A stretch of DNA of 64,000 nt from Rothia nasimurium (GCF_928382285.1 NZ_CAKMSS010000001.1:310001-374000), one strand, 5' to 3'. Counted from the first letter of the stretch, positions 54,166 to 64,000 are shown. Program-made: numbers and translations. Notes: a model not told the origin generated them from the sequence alone.

Positions 54166-54942
54166 ATGACTCGCAAGCCCCTCATCGCAGGCAACTGGAA
54201 GATGAACATGGACCACACCGAAGGTGTGACCCTGCTCCAGAAACTGGCCTGGACCCTGGACGACACCAACTTCGACTATGACACCGCCGAAGTTGCCGTT
54301 TTCCCTCCCTTTACCGACATCCGCTCCGTACAGACCCTCGTTGACGGCGACAAGCTCAACATCGTCTACGGCGGCCAGGACCTCTCAGACCAGGACTCCG
54401 GCGCCTACACCGGCGACATCTCCGGTGTCTTCCTCAAGAAGCTCGGTGCAACCTACGTGCTGGTCGGCCACTCAGAGCGCCGCACTATCCACGGTGAAAC
54501 CGACGCCGTCTGTGCTGCTAAGGTACAGGCTGCCTACCGCAACGAGCTCACCCCCGTACTCTGCGTCGGTGAAGGCCTCGACAAGCGCGAAGCCGGCGAG
54601 CACGTCGACTTCACCCTGGACCAGCTGCGCGGCTCCATCGAGGGCCTGACCGCAGAACAGGCTGAGACCCTGGTCGTAGCCTACGAGCCCGTCTGGGCTA
54701 TCGGTACCGGCAAGGTTGCAACCGCAGCTGACGCCCAGGAAATGAGCAAGGCTATCCGCGAGGAACTGACCAAGCTCTACTCCGCAGAGATCGCCGATAA
54801 GGTTCGCGTACTCTACGGTGGCTCCGTTAAGGCAGCATCAGCCCCCGAGATCATGGCTGAGGCAGACGTCGACGGCGTACTGGTGGGCGGCGCTTCCCTC
54901 GACGCCACCGAATTCGCTAACATCGCTCGTTACAAGGCCTAA
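54166..54942 (+). CDS. tpiA: Triosephosphate isomerase
   Basis: This 258-residue TIM-barrel enzyme interconverts dihydroxyacetone phosphate and glyceraldehyde-3-phosphate. It shows [10 protein letters not shown] with the N-terminal lysine, the catalytic histidine in [10 protein letters not shown], the catalytic glutamate and flexible loop in [16 protein letters not shown], and the phosphate-binding [20 protein letters not shown] lies upstream of the ATG. The length is normal. Confidence 0.98.
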   Translation: MTRKPLIAGNWKMNMDHTEGVTLLQKLAWTLDDTNFDYDTAEVAVFPPFTDIRSVQTLVDGDKLNIVYGGQDLSDQDSGAYTGDISGVFLKKLGATYVLVGHSERRTIHGETDAVCAAKVQAAYRNELTPVLCVGEGLDKREAGEHVDFTLDQLRGSIEGLTAEQAETLVVAYEPVWAIGTGKVATAADAQEMSKAIREELTKLYSAEIADKVRVLYGGSVKAASAPEIMAEADVDGVLVGGASLDATEFANIARYKA

Positions 54943-55016
54943 AAAATACCCTAACTAGGGGTATAGTAGATTGATGGCGCTTCGAAACGCCCTTCAACCC
55001 GACTGAAAGGTTCTGC

Positions 55017-55274
55017 GTGGAAACCCTCAAGATTATCCTGATGGTCCTCATCGCTATCGCGAGCATTCTTACCATCCTGCTGGTTCTACTGAACCGCGGT
55101 AAGGGCGGCGGCCTCTCAGATATGTTCGGTGGTGGCATGACCACCTCTCTGAACTCTTCGGGCATGGCATCTAAAAACCTGATTCGCCTGACCGTCACAG
55201 TCATCCTGCTGTGGGTCTTTGCGATTATCGGTTACGCCCTGGTGCTGCGTTTCTCTGAGGTTGCTGTTATCTAG
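55017..55274 (+). CDS. secG: Preprotein translocase subunit SecG
   Basis: This 85-residue membrane subunit of the SecYEG channel has two membrane helices (about residues 4-24 and 57-79), separated by a glycine-rich loop GKGGGLSDMFGGG typical of SecG. GTG 55017 has GAAAGG 6 bases upstream. It follows tpiA, as is common in actinobacteria, by 74 bases, and a strong bidirectional terminator follows it. Confidence 0.95.
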   Translation: METLKIILMVLIAIASILTILLVLLNRGKGGGLSDMFGGGMTTSLNSSGMASKNLIRLTVTVILLWVFAIIGYALVLRFSEVAVI

Positions 55275-55283
55275 GCTTACATC

Positions 55284-55328
55284 AAAAATTCCCGCCTACC
55301 GGTTCACCGGTAGGCGGGAATTTTTTGT
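55284..55328. terminator. Bidirectional terminator secG/pgl
   Basis: AATTCCCGCCTACCGG pairs perfectly with CCGGTAGGCGGGAATT around TTCA, flanked by A and T runs on both sides. It serves both convergent operons. Confidence 0.92.
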
Positions 55329-55345
55329 CTCTGAATCCCTGAACT

Positions 55346-56119
55346 CTAGGAAGCTGAGCCGAGGGCGTCCTCGGTTGCCAGAATCAGGGTTTCGAGCAGG
55401 CCGCGGGCCCCAGCTGCCGGGGTCTGAGTGAGGATTTCGGCGGTTAGCTGGGTTTCAGGCAGAGCGGACGCCGCCCGCAGCCGGGCAGTTGCCTCGGCCT
55501 TGTCGCTCCCGGCAACCAGGAACCAGATGCGCTCTGAGTAGTTGATCACCGGCAGGGTCAGGCTCACGCGGGTGGGTGGGGGCTTGGGGGAGTTGTGCAC
55601 CGCAAGGGCGGTGGCGTCAGCCTCTAGAATCTCGGCCCGGTCGGGGAAGAGGGAGGCGATATGGCCATCGGGCCCCATACCCAGCAGGGTCAGGTCAAAG
55701 AGGGGGGACGCCTCACCCTCGGGGGCGTAGCGAGCCAGCTCAGCGGTGTAGGCTTCGGCCGCTGCCTCCGGGGTGTCAAAAACATCTGAGGCACCCATGA
55801 CGTGCAGGTTCTCCTCCGGTAGCCCCAGGGAGGTGAGCCAGGCGTCCTTGGCCTGCTGTTCATTGCGATCAGCGTGGCCGCGCGGCACAAAACGCTCGTC
55901 TGACCACCAGAAATGAACCTTAGACCAGTCCACGGTAGCGCTCAGCGGGCTTTCTGCAATACCCGCAAGTACCGCAATGCCCATGGTGCCACCGGTCAGC
56001 GAGAGGTGGGCAATACCGCGGGCAGCCACAGCGGTGGCAGCCACATTGATGATACGGGTGGCACCGGCCAGCTGCAGCTGGGCCTTATCAAGATGGGAAA
56101 CGACAATAGGATTAGGCAT
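55346..56119 (-). CDS. pgl: 6-phosphogluconolactonase
   Basis: This 257-residue enzyme hydrolyses 6-phosphogluconolactone in the oxidative pentose phosphate pathway. It belongs to the SOL/DevB group, with LSLTGGTMGI, VHFWWSDERFVPRGHADRNE (family core WSDERFVP) and LLGMGPDGHIASLFPD. ATG 56119 is chosen because GGAGG lies 6 bases upstream. It overlaps the end of opcA by 8 bases, so it is translationally coupled. It is the last gene of the tkt-tal-zwf-opcA-pgl cluster. Confidence 0.95.
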   Translation of the reverse strand: MPNPIVVSHLDKAQLQLAGATRIINVAATAVAARGIAHLSLTGGTMGIAVLAGIAESPLSATVDWSKVHFWWSDERFVPRGHADRNEQQAKDAWLTSLGLPEENLHVMGASDVFDTPEAAAEAYTAELARYAPEGEASPLFDLTLLGMGPDGHIASLFPDRAEILEADATALAVHNSPKPPPTRVSLTLPVINYSERIWFLVAGSDKAEATARLRAASALPETQLTAEILTQTPAAGARGLLETLILATEDALGSAS

Positions 56120-57095
56120 CGTAGACCTCCGTATAGTCGGCGCCCTCATCGTGCACATCGTCTACGTTCACATCGACCACGATGTTGCCACTGGCGACAA
56201 CAGACTTGAGCACCTCGCCGTAGACCTCATCGGGATCAAGGCGGCGCAGTTCTTCTGCCAGGCAGTCGGCCAGGGAGCGGGCCGGCAGGGAAATCTGCTG
56301 GTCGGGTACACCGGGGGAAGAAATGGTAGCAATGTTGCGACCGGGGCGGTGGATGATGATGGAGCCGTCTTCACGTTCAAGTTCTACCTTGTAGAGGCCG
56401 CGCTGCACGTCGGTGGTGCGCAGGTGCACCTCAGCGCCCAGGCGGTCACCCAGCCAGGCACCGAGCAGAACAACCGAGGGGCTCATGGACGAACCGGAGA
56501 CCACCACGCGCTTGACGGGGGCAGGCTCAATCTGGTCGAAGACCGCAGCGATCTGAATGCGCCAGAGGGTTAGACGAATCCAGGCCAGGTCGGTATCGCC
56601 GTCCTTGTAGCTGGCAGCCAGCTTTTCTAGCACGCCCAGGGGGTCGTAGGCGCGGGCCGAATCGGTAATACGGCGCTGGGCGATCTTGCCAATGGAGTGT
56701 TCAGCCGGGTTCTCGGGAACCGAGTGGGGCCACCAGGCAACGATGGGGGAATCCGGTAGCAGCAGACCCGAAATCAGGGACTCGGTAGCAACAGCCGCCG
56801 AACCGTACCCGCGCAGAATGATGAGTTCTGAGGCACCCGCGTCGCCACCCACGTAAATGCGGGCATCCAGGCGGTCCTCGGCGTCCTGACCGTAGTCGAT
56901 ATGCACAATAATGCGGGAGGGGTGCTCATAGGATGCCTTCAAGGCAGCCTCAACGGCGGTCTTGGAGTGCCCCTTTTCAGCTAGAATAACCAGGGTCAGC
57001 ACGCGGGAGGACGTGGTTGCCCCCTCCTCACTGCGCAGGCGGGAGAGCTCCTTGGCAACCTCGCCCACGGTAGTGTATTTGAGTTTCTTCATCAT
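56112..57095 (-). CDS. opcA: Glucose-6-phosphate dehydrogenase assembly protein OpcA
   Basis: OpcA is needed for activity and redox control of glucose-6-phosphate dehydrogenase in cyanobacteria and actinobacteria. The 327-residue protein has the typical N-terminal VLTLVILAEKG and the ADLVRxDxR-like region seen here as SPIVAWWPHSVPEN, and a C-terminal VVVSGSSMSPSVVLLGAWLG. ATG 57095 is chosen because GGAGG lies 5 bases upstream; it overlaps the zwf stop by 4 bases. It is always next to zwf in actinobacteria, as here. Confidence 0.94.
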   Translation of the reverse strand: MMKKLKYTTVGEVAKELSRLRSEEGATTSSRVLTLVILAEKGHSKTAVEAALKASYEHPSRIIVHIDYGQDAEDRLDARIYVGGDAGASELIILRGYGSAAVATESLISGLLLPDSPIVAWWPHSVPENPAEHSIGKIAQRRITDSARAYDPLGVLEKLAASYKDGDTDLAWIRLTLWRIQIAAVFDQIEPAPVKRVVVSGSSMSPSVVLLGAWLGDRLGAEVHLRTTDVQRGLYKVELEREDGSIIIHRPGRNIATISSPGVPDQQISLPARSLADCLAEELRRLDPDEVYGEVLKSVVASGNIVVDVNVDDVHDEGADYTEVYDA

Positions 57096-58627
57096 GGGCG
57101 CCTCCAAGCACGGCCGTCGCGTTCTAGCATTTCGTGGGCGGAAGCCGGGCCCCAGGAACCGGGTGCGTAGGCTTCGGGTTTGATCTTGTTCTCTTCCCAG
57201 TATTCTTCGAAGGGGTCAAGGATCTTCCAGGAGAGTTCGACCTCTTCGTGGCGGGGGAAGAGCGGGGGCTCGCCCAGTAGTACATCGAGAATCAGTCGCT
57301 CGTAGGCCTCGGGGGATTCCTCGGTGAAGGAGTGAGAGTAGCCAAAATCCATGTTGACGTCGCGGATTTCCATCTGGGTGCCGGGCACCTTAGAGGCAAA
57401 GCGCAGGGTCATACCCTCATCGGGCTGCACACGGATCACGATGGCGTTCTGACCGGAGCTATCGGCGCTACCGCCAAAGAGCAGGTTGGGGGCCTTTTTG
57501 AAGACCACTGCAATTTCGGTGACGCGACGGCCCAGGCGCTTACCGGCACGCAGGTAGAAGGGGACGCCCGCCCACCGGCGGGTATTGATATTCAGCTTGA
57601 GAGCGGCGAAGGTTTCGGTGCGGGAGTCGGCGGGAATGTCGTTCTCGTCAAAGAAGCCGTTGACCTCTTCACCGCCCTGGTTGCCGGCAGCGTACTGGCC
57701 GATGGCAAAGGCTGAGGCAATATCATCGGGAATCTGGACTGCCTCAAGCACCTTGGCCTTCTCGGCGCGCAGGTGCTCGGCGTTGAAGCTGACGGGCTCT
57801 TCCATGGCAGTGAGTGCCAGCAGCTGCAGCAGGTGGTTCTGAATGACGTCGCGGGCAGCGCCCACGCCGTCGTAGTAGCCAGCGCGGGTACCGATGCCGA
57901 TGTCTTCGGCCATGGTGATCTGCACGTGGTCGACGTTGGTGGCGTTCCACAGGGGCTCGAACATCTGGTTGGCAAAGCGCATGGCCAGAATATTCTGCAC
58001 GGTTTCTTTGCCCAGGTAGTGGTCGATACGGAAGACCGAATCGGCGGGGAAGACCCGCTCAACAATGGCGTTGAGCTCGCGGGCGGTTTCGAGATTGTGG
58101 CCGAAAGGCTTTTCGATAACCACACGACGCCAACCCTCGTGCTGGTTGTGGTTGGCTAGGTCATGATCGGCTAGCTTCTGCAGTACCTGGTCGAAGTCCT
58201 TGGGAGGAATCGACAGGTAGAAGGCGTGGTTGCCGCGGGTGCCGCGGGTCTCGTCGAGCTCGGCCAGGGTTGCCTTGAGCTTTTCAAAGGACTCATCGGA
58301 GTCGAAGGTGCCGGTGACAAAGCGAATACCGGCAGCGAACTGGTTCCAGACGTCCTCACGGAATGGGGTGCGGGCGTGGGCTTCAACGTGCCCGCGCACC
58401 TCCTTCTGGAAGTCCTCGTGGCTCCACTCGCGGCGTCCAAAACCCACCAGGCCAAAGCTGGGCGGGAGCAGGCCGCGGTTAACCAGGTCATAGACCGCGG
58501 GGAGTAGTTTCTTGCGCGCAAGGTCGCCGGTGACGCCGAAGAAGACCAGGGAGGACGGGCCTGCCACGCGGGTCAGTCTGCGGTCGCGCGGGTCGCGCAG
58601 GGGGTTTGAATCGTGAGTGTTGGCCAC
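57092..58627 (-). CDS. zwf: Glucose-6-phosphate 1-dehydrogenase
   Basis: This 511-residue enzyme oxidises glucose-6-phosphate with NADP+ in the first step of the pentose phosphate pathway. Features are the NADP-binding VFFGVTGDLARKKLLPA, the catalytic FRIDHYLGKETVQNIL with its histidine, and EKPFGHNLETARELN. The C-terminal DFGYSHSFTEESPEAYERLI is also conserved. The start is GTG 58627 with GAAGGA upstream. Its stop overlaps opcA. Length and motif order are normal. Confidence 0.97.
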   Translation of the reverse strand: MANTHDSNPLRDPRDRRLTRVAGPSSLVFFGVTGDLARKKLLPAVYDLVNRGLLPPSFGLVGFGRREWSHEDFQKEVRGHVEAHARTPFREDVWNQFAAGIRFVTGTFDSDESFEKLKATLAELDETRGTRGNHAFYLSIPPKDFDQVLQKLADHDLANHNQHEGWRRVVIEKPFGHNLETARELNAIVERVFPADSVFRIDHYLGKETVQNILAMRFANQMFEPLWNATNVDHVQITMAEDIGIGTRAGYYDGVGAARDVIQNHLLQLLALTAMEEPVSFNAEHLRAEKAKVLEAVQIPDDIASAFAIGQYAAGNQGGEEVNGFFDENDIPADSRTETFAALKLNINTRRWAGVPFYLRAGKRLGRRVTEIAVVFKKAPNLLFGGSADSSGQNAIVIRVQPDEGMTLRFASKVPGTQMEIRDVNMDFGYSHSFTEESPEAYERLILDVLLGEPPLFPRHEEVELSWKILDPFEEYWEENKIKPEAYAPGSWGPASAHEMLERDGRAWRRP

Positions 58628-58768
58628 CGCCGTGAATCCTTCACAGGTTGGTTGGGGCGGCAGCTGTGAAAGGTGTGGGGGCTGCCGCGGTTCTCTTGTT
58701 CTAGTGTACTAGTGCCCACCGCCGGCGGGTGCTTGCCGCCGGGCTGGGGTGATGGTGAGCGGGTGCAG

Positions 58769-58798
58769 TGAGGGTGGGGGATACGACCCCCACCCTCA
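58769..58798 (-). terminator. Hairpin after tal
   Basis: TGAGGGTGGGGG pairs perfectly with CCCCCACCCTCA around a 6-base loop. No T tract is seen on the minus strand, so read-through into zwf is likely. Confidence 0.55.
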
Positions 58799-58811
58799 GC
58801 GTGAAACGGTA

Positions 58812-59918
58812 CTACTTGCTGTCAGCCAGAGCGGCGGTGACAGTCTCGAGCAGTTCCTTCCAGGAGACCTCGAACTTCTCAACGCCTTCGGTTTCCAGCT
58901 TTTCTACCACGTCGTTGTAGGAGATACCTACAGCTTCGAGCTGGTTGAGGATCTCGGTGGATTCCTCGTAGGTGCCCTCGATAGCGTTACCCGCAACCTC
59001 TGCGTGGTCGAAGGTTGCGTTGAGGGTTGCCTCGGGCATGGTGTTGACGGTGCCGGGGGCTGCAATTTCGGTGACGTAGAGGGTGTCGGGGTAGGCGGGG
59101 TTCTTCACGCCGGTGGATGCCCAGAGCGGACGCTGGCGGTTGGCTCCTGCTGCCTCCAGTCGGGCCCAGCGCTCTGAGGAGAAGGCCTGCTCGTAGACCT
59201 CGAAGGCCAGGCGGGCGTTGGCTACACCTGCCTTGCCACGCAGGGCCAGGGCCTCATCGGTGCCGATGGCCTCAAGGCGGGCGTCGATTTCGGTGTCGAC
59301 GCGGGAGACGAAGAAGGAGGCAACGGAGTGGATCTTTGAGAGGTCCTTACCGTTTTCCAGTGCCTTTTCGAGGCCCAGCAGGTAGGCGTTGATGACGGCG
59401 CGGTAACGCTCCAGGGAGAAAATCAGGGTGACGTTGACCGAGATACCTTCAGCCAGGGCCTCAGCGATGGGCTCTAGGCCCTCTTCGGTGGCGGGAATCT
59501 TGATCATGACGTTTTCACGGCCAACTGCTGAGTAGAGTTCCTTAGCCTGGGCCAGGGTTGCAGCTGATTCGCGGGCCAGCAGGGGAGAGACCTCGATGGA
59601 GACGCGGCCGTCAAAGCCCTGGGTTGCCTCGTAGATGGGGGCAAACACGTCGCAGGCGTCGCGTACGTCGTCAATCATGGCAGCAAAGCCAGCTGCCTCT
59701 GCTTCGGTGCCCTCTGCTGCCAGCTTCTTCATCTGCTCGGCGTAGGCTGCGCCGTTCGACAGAGCGGCAGCGAAGATGGAGGGGTTGGTGGTTACGCCGA
59801 CCACGTTCTTGGTGTCGATGAGCTCCTGCAGGTTACCGCTGGTGAGACGCTCGCGGGAGAGGTCATCGAGCCAGATGGAGACGCCTGCGTCTGAAAGCTT
59901 CTGGGTGGGGGTAGTCAT
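58812..59918 (-). CDS. tal: Transaldolase
   Basis: This 368-residue enzyme transfers a three-carbon unit in the non-oxidative pentose phosphate pathway. It begins with [13 protein letters not shown] and has [16 protein letters not shown], the family's substrate signature. The active-site lysine that forms the Schiff base is in [13 protein letters not shown], followed by [17 protein letters not shown]. The size and the C-terminal extension match the long actinobacterial form. It lies 26 bases after tkt and about 180 bases before zwf, on the same strand. Confidence 0.97.
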   Translation of the reverse strand: MTTPTQKLSDAGVSIWLDDLSRERLTSGNLQELIDTKNVVGVTTNPSIFAAALSNGAAYAEQMKKLAAEGTEAEAAGFAAMIDDVRDACDVFAPIYEATQGFDGRVSIEVSPLLARESAATLAQAKELYSAVGRENVMIKIPATEEGLEPIAEALAEGISVNVTLIFSLERYRAVINAYLLGLEKALENGKDLSKIHSVASFFVSRVDTEIDARLEAIGTDEALALRGKAGVANARLAFEVYEQAFSSERWARLEAAGANRQRPLWASTGVKNPAYPDTLYVTEIAAPGTVNTMPEATLNATFDHAEVAGNAIEGTYEESTEILNQLEAVGISYNDVVEKLETEGVEKFEVSWKELLETVTAALADSK

Positions 59919-59944
59919 AATGTTTTCCTTAACTTGAAGTTCTG

Positions 59945-62056
59945 TTAGCGGGCAGCGGCGATGGACTCGCGGGCCTTGGCTGCGACGTTCTCGGCGGTGA
60001 AGCCGTAGTCGGCGAAGAGTTCCTCGGCTGAGGCTGAGGCACCGTAGTGTTCCAGGGAAACGGCGCGGCCTGCTTCGCCTAGAATGTCCATCCAGGGCAT
60101 GGCCAGGCCGGCTTCAACGGTCACGCGGGCCTTGACGGCGGAGGGGATGACTGATTCGCGGTACTCGGCAGACTCAGCTGCGAACCACTCGCGGCAGGGC
60201 ATGGAAACAACGCGGGCGGCGATACCCTCTTCTGCTAGCTGGGTGCGGGCAGCTAGGGCAACCTCGACCTCAGAACCGGTGGCAATGAGGATCACGTCGG
60301 GGGTGCCTTCGGTGTCAGCCAGCACGTAACCGCCGCGGGCAGCGCCGTTAGCGGAAGCGAACTTCTCACCCTCGGCGTCCGCGTGCAGGTCTTCACGAGC
60401 CACGTTGGTCAGGTTCTGGCGGGAGAGCACCAGGCCGGCGGGGTGGTCCTTGATGTCCAGAATCTTGCGCCAGGCTACAGCGGTTTCGTTACCGTCAGCG
60501 GGGCGCACAACATCGAGGTTGGGGATTGCGCGCATAGCGGTCAGGTGCTCAACGGGCTGGTGGGTGGGGCCGTCCTCGCCCAGACCGATAGAGTCGTGGG
60601 TCCAGACGAAGATGTTGGGCACACCCATGAGCGCTGCCAGGCGGACGGCCGGGCGCTGGTAGTCGGTAAAGACGAAGAAGGTTCCGGAGAAAGGACGGGT
60701 GGGCGAAGACAGCGCGATACCGTTGGTGATAGCTGCGGCGGCGTGCTCGCGAATACCGAAGTGCAGCACACGACCGTAGGGGTGACCGGTCCAGCTCTTG
60801 GTGGAACGGGACTCGGGGTTGAAGGACTTCTCGGTATCGATGGTGGTGTTGTTCGAACCGGCCAGGTCGGCTGAACCACCCCAGAGCTCGGGCAGAACCG
60901 GAGCGATTGCATTGATGACCTTGCCCGATGCCGCGCGGGTAGCGATGGAGGTGCCAGCCTCAAAGGTGGGCAGGGCCTCATCAAGCTCGGCGGGGAGCTC
61001 GCCAGCAACCAGGCGCTCGTAGAGCTTGGCCTGCTCGGGGTTAGCTGATGCCCAGGCATCGAAGGACTTCTGCCATTCTTCGCGCTCAGCTGCGCTGCGC
61101 TCAACCAGGGCGCGGGTGTGCTCAAGAATCTCGGGCTCCACCACGAAGTGCTGTTCGGGGTCGAAGCCCAGCACCTTCTTGGTGGCTGCAACTTCGTCTG
61201 CACCCAGCTTGGAGCCGTGGATGCCACCGGTGTTCTGCTTGGTGGGGGCGGGGTAGCCGATAATGGTGCGCAGCTCGATGAAGGAGGGCTTGTCGGTGAC
61301 CTTGGTTGCTGCGACGATGGCGTCGTAGAGGGCCTCGACGTCTTCCTTGTAGTCGCCGCCAGCGGTCCAATCGACCTTGGCAACGTCCCAGCCGTAGGCC
61401 TCGTAGCGGGCTGTGACGTCCTCAGTGAAGGCGACGTCGGTGTCATCTTCAATGGAGATGTGGTTGCGGTCGTAGATCACGACCAGGTTGCCCAGTTGCT
61501 GGTGGCCGGCCAGAGCGGACGCCTCTGCGGTTACACCCTCCTGCACATCGCCCTCAGAGGCAATGGTGAAGACGATGTGGTCAAAGGGGGAGGTGCCGGG
61601 GGCTGCTTCGGGGTCGAAAAGGCCGCGCATGCGTCGCTGGGCGTAGGCAAAGCCCACAGCGGACGCCAGGCCCTGGCCCAGCGGGCCGGTCGTGATTTCG
61701 ACGCCCTTAGTGTGACCGAACTCGGGGTGGCCGGGAGTCAGGGCACCTGCGGTACGCAGGGCCTTAATATCCTCAAGCTCCAGACCAAAACCACCCAGGA
61801 AGAGCTGGTTGTACAGGGTCAGTGAGGTGTGGCCGGGGGAGAGGATGAAGCGGTCGCGGCCCTCCCAGCGGTCATCGCGGGGGTCCTGACGCATGACCTT
61901 CTGGAAGAGCAGGTAGGCCACAGGAGCCAGGCTCATCGCGGTACCGGGGTGGCCCGAGCCAACCTTCTCAACGGCGTCCGCAGCAAGCACGCGAGCGGTA
62001 TCAACCGCGCGCTGGTCTTTCTCGGTCCATTCAAGCTTCTGATTCAGGTTAGGCAT
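59945..62056 (-). CDS. tkt: Transketolase
   Basis: This 703-residue thiamine-diphosphate enzyme transfers two-carbon units in the pentose phosphate pathway. Visible motifs are [18 protein letters not shown], the [16 protein letters not shown] loop, the ThDP-binding segment [20 protein letters not shown] (family GDG becomes GDV), [19 protein letters not shown], and in the second domain [15 protein letters not shown] and [19 protein letters not shown]. The length is normal. It is the first gene of the cluster on the minus strand and is divergent from ctaB. Confidence 0.97.
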   Translation of the reverse strand: MPNLNQKLEWTEKDQRAVDTARVLAADAVEKVGSGHPGTAMSLAPVAYLLFQKVMRQDPRDDRWEGRDRFILSPGHTSLTLYNQLFLGGFGLELEDIKALRTAGALTPGHPEFGHTKGVEITTGPLGQGLASAVGFAYAQRRMRGLFDPEAAPGTSPFDHIVFTIASEGDVQEGVTAEASALAGHQQLGNLVVIYDRNHISIEDDTDVAFTEDVTARYEAYGWDVAKVDWTAGGDYKEDVEALYDAIVAATKVTDKPSFIELRTIIGYPAPTKQNTGGIHGSKLGADEVAATKKVLGFDPEQHFVVEPEILEHTRALVERSAAEREEWQKSFDAWASANPEQAKLYERLVAGELPAELDEALPTFEAGTSIATRAASGKVINAIAPVLPELWGGSADLAGSNNTTIDTEKSFNPESRSTKSWTGHPYGRVLHFGIREHAAAAITNGIALSSPTRPFSGTFFVFTDYQRPAVRLAALMGVPNIFVWTHDSIGLGEDGPTHQPVEHLTAMRAIPNLDVVRPADGNETAVAWRKILDIKDHPAGLVLSRQNLTNVAREDLHADAEGEKFASANGAARGGYVLADTEGTPDVILIATGSEVEVALAARTQLAEEGIAARVVSMPCREWFAAESAEYRESVIPSAVKARVTVEAGLAMPWMDILGEAGRAVSLEHYGASASAEELFADYGFTAENVAAKARESIAAAR

Positions 62057-62510
62057 CAGCCGTCCTCTCTCAATCTGGCTACCCAGAAATATTCATCAAA
62101 CTTATTCTTCTACCCGCCCACCGACGCCCAGCGGGACAAGCCCACACAAGCACACGGTAAAACCGGCAAAAGACGCTACTTCCAGGATAGTTCACCTGCG
62201 CATATGTGGGCTTGGTTTGCCTCTCAGCGGACGCCCCCGCTTTAGGGGTGCGCTTAATCTATTAGCCAGGGGGTAGGTAGGCGTTATACGATGTAATTTG
62301 ACCAAAAGCTCTTTTGGCGTGCTCACAAACCGGCCAACCCCGGCTAAAAGTGATGGGCACCACTCAAAAAATCGGTGCGAGGGGCACCCGGGCGCGCAGA
62401 CGGCGTCCGCACCCCAACACGCCGAAAACCGCCACCTGTTTCACATAGTGAATCACCCGGCGGGGGAACCGAAGAGCTGAACACACAACAGTCAAGGGAA
62501 GTCAGCATAC
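62057..62510. other. Divergent intergenic region tkt-ctaB
   Basis: This is a 454-base gap with no supported gene. It holds a 7+2+7 inverted repeat CCAAAAG-CT-CTTTTGG (62302-62317), a possible operator, and single GCGGACGC-type words at about 62227 and 62402. Promoters for both tkt and ctaB must lie here, but no unambiguous hexamer pair was identified. Confidence 0.6.
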
Positions 62511-63494
62511 GTGAAGGGCCATGGCATCAACACCGTGATCGACCGTACCGAAGAAGGCCAGCAAACCCCCGCTGCGCCTGCACCCGGCCGCGTCTCCCTG
62601 GGTCGCAAAATTAGGGCCTACATTCACCTCACAAAGCCGCAGATTATTGAGCTGCTTCTGGTGACCACCGCGCCCACCATGATTTTTGCCGCCGGCGGCT
62701 TCCCCAACCTCTGGCTGGTGCTCCACACCATGATTGGCGGCTCACTTGCCGCCGGCGCGTCCTGTGCCTTCAACTGCTATATCGACCGCGAAGCTGATCG
62801 ACTGATGAAGCGCACTGAGAAGCGTCCGCTGGTCACCGGTGAGCTGACCGACCGGGAAGCCCTTATCTTTGCCTGGGTGCTGTCGGTTGTTTCAATCGTG
62901 TACCTCTATTTCCTGGTGAACCCGCTGGCTGCCGGTCTCGGCGTCGTCGCGATTTTCCTCTACGTTGTCTTCTACTCCCTGTGGCTGAAGAAGCGTACCA
63001 AGCAGAATATCGTCTGGGGCGGTCTGGCGGGCTGCATGCCGGTCTTTATCGCCTGGGCCGCTGTGGAGAACACCATTTCTTGGGCTGCTGTGGTGCTCTT
63101 TATGGTGATTTTCCTCTGGACGCCCCCGCACTACTGGCCCCTGTCCATGAAGTATGCCGAGGACTACCGGGCAGCCGGCATCCCCATGTTGGGCGCTACT
63201 GACTCCGCCAAGAGTGTGTCGGTGCAGGTGGTGCTGTACGGCTGGGCCATGGTGATGTGTTCCCTGCTGCTGGTGCCCCTGGGCGGCGCTGGCTGGGTGT
63301 ACACGGCGACCGCTGTGCTGATTGGGGCCTGGTTCCTCTACCACTGCCACAAGCTGCACCGCCTGGCCCTGGCTGAGCAGGCAACCAGCCGGACAGCTAT
63401 GGTGGTCTTCCACGGCTCAATCACCTACCTGACCGTGCTGTTCATTGCCCTGGCGGTCGACCCCTTCGTGGGCGGCCCGGTGCTCCCGCTTTAA
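62511..63494 (+). CDS. ctaB: Protoheme IX farnesyltransferase (heme O synthase)
   Basis: This 327-residue membrane prenyltransferase attaches farnesyl to heme B to make heme O for cytochrome oxidase. The first aspartate-rich motif is [20 protein letters not shown] (family NxxxDxxxDxxMxRTxxRPL). The second conserved loop is [16 protein letters not shown]. About nine membrane helices are predicted. The start is GTG 62511, giving a 35-residue hydrophilic N-terminus. In actinobacteria ctaB commonly neighbours tkt, as here. It is divergent from tkt. Confidence 0.95.
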   Translation: MKGHGINTVIDRTEEGQQTPAAPAPGRVSLGRKIRAYIHLTKPQIIELLLVTTAPTMIFAAGGFPNLWLVLHTMIGGSLAAGASCAFNCYIDREADRLMKRTEKRPLVTGELTDREALIFAWVLSVVSIVYLYFLVNPLAAGLGVVAIFLYVVFYSLWLKKRTKQNIVWGGLAGCMPVFIAWAAVENTISWAAVVLFMVIFLWTPPHYWPLSMKYAEDYRAAGIPMLGATDSAKSVSVQVVLYGWAMVMCSLLLVPLGGAGWVYTATAVLIGAWFLYHCHKLHRLALAEQATSRTAMVVFHGSITYLTVLFIALAVDPFVGGPVLPL

Positions 63495-63524
63495 GCGCTT
63501 CCCCTGCAAGGGGACCTGATTTTC

Positions 63525-63560
63525 AAAAAGGGACCGCATATTATGCGGTCCCTTTTAGGT
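63525..63560 (+). terminator. Terminator after ctaB
   Basis: AAAAGGGACCGCATA pairs with TATGCGGTCCCTTTT, a perfect palindrome ending in T residues. Confidence 0.88.
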
Positions 63561-63736
63561 TTTGCGGTCCCCTTGTGGATAAAGGTGGATAGCGGGTCAT
63601 AATTCCGTCACGGTTTCACCAGTTTTCATTGCTGAGCAAGTCCCAACCTCATGGAATTCAAGGAACTTCGGCTAGCAAGTTTTCCACAGACCTCATTGAG
63701 GTAGCTTTAAGAGCGGGCCGGCAGCACACTCATAGC

Positions 63737-64000
63737 ATGAGAAACGATGAGATTTTTGTACACGTTAAACATAGAGATGAGCTGCTGAACGACGGAGTAT
63801 CTGACGCGACACTAAGTTCTAAAGTACGTAAGGGGGAGCTGCGCCGATTACGGCCAGGTGTTTACTGCGATGAACAGTGGTGGTCAGGTCTGAAATATTA
63901 TGAGCAATATAGAGCTCATATTATTGCTGTGTTTTTGGCAAGTCCTGAAACAATATTTACTCATTTAGCTGCTGCAACGTTGCATGGTCTGGCAATCTTG
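63737..64000 (+). CDS. AbiEi-like antitoxin/DUF domain protein, N-terminal part
   Basis: This open frame of 88 codons runs off the window end. The N-terminal residues DGVSDATLSSKVRKGELRRL then RPGVYC match the winged-helix opening of type IV AbiEi-family antitoxin domains, and FTHLAAATLHGLAIL matches the SHxSAAxLHGL motif that follows. Its codons are markedly AT-richer than the rest of the window (AGA, ATA, TTA, CTA are used), which suggests recent acquisition. No ribosome-binding site is clear. The toxin partner, if any, would be outside the window. Many such proteins in actinobacteria are solitary. Confidence 0.65.
   Translation, partial: MRNDEIFVHVKHRDELLNDGVSDATLSSKVRKGELRRLRPGVYCDEQWWSGLKYYEQYRAHIIAVFLASPETIFTHLAAATLHGLAIL

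Noticed and set aside
63574..63688. Two DnaA-box-like words (TGTGGATAA at 63574 and TTTTCCACA at 63680)
   Set aside because: Not a replication origin: no dnaA or dnaN, no AT-rich unwinding region and only two boxes.
63650..63703. A 17-codon ORF before the AbiEi-like gene
   Set aside because: Too short, no ribosome-binding site, no features.

Overview
The window is about 62% GC, gene-dense chromosomal DNA from a high-GC Gram-positive bacterium. The actinobacterial markers are a PdtaR-type ANTAR response regulator, WhiA beside RapZ and YvcK, OpcA beside zwf, PolA with a degenerate proofreading domain, and several starts that look leaderless. The overall protein style suggests Micrococcaceae, perhaps Rothia. 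That genus guess is an inference from memory and was not searched. No prophage, insertion sequence or CRISPR array is visible.

Layout. 1-3.4 kb: the end of gltB and gltD (glutamate synthase). 3.4-6.9 kb: two flavodoxin-like genes divergent from pyk, then a SRPBCC gene. 7.0-8.2 kb: a candidate small RNA, tRNA-Leu(CAA), and the ANTAR regulator. 8.3-10.3 kb: a small membrane protein, a DAACS symporter and a hotdog thioesterase. 10.4-18.3 kb: polA, rpsA, a phosphate transporter behind a PHO-box-like repeat, yigZ and coaE. 18.5-25.8 kb: BCCT transporter, uvrB, an MFS transporter, terC behind a probable Mn2+ riboswitch, and an SdpI-like protein. 25.9-34.6 kb: an S33 peptidase, a Ski2-like helicase, a leader peptide with attenuator and a heterodimeric ABC exporter, and a CDF-like transporter. 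34.6-42.5 kb: an OFA-family transporter divergent from fhs, a TAP-like lipoprotein hydrolase, D-lactate dehydrogenase and an MBL hydrolase. 42.6-51.4 kb: uvrA, plsC, uvrC, rapZ, yvcK and whiA. 51.7-62.1 kb: gap-pgk-tpiA-secG facing tkt-tal-zwf-opcA-pgl. 62.5-64 kb: ctaB, then an AT-richer AbiEi-like gene cut by the window end.

Functionally the window holds much of central carbon metabolism: lower glycolysis, both arms of the pentose phosphate pathway, D-lactate oxidation and formate assimilation. It also carries the complete UvrABC excision system in three separate loci. The pyk and gap promoters share an unusual element at identical spacing, which hints at common control of glycolysis.

The most interesting material is non-coding or regulatory: a 28-codon leader ORF with alternative terminators ahead of an ABC exporter whose two ATPase domains are degenerate in complementary ways; a 95-bp palindromic repeat present twice with a compensatory base change; the shared pyk/gap promoter element with folded leaders; a riboswitch-like terC leader; and an over-represented GCGGACGC word that also builds terminator hairpins. 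Base pairings were read by eye and no search was run.
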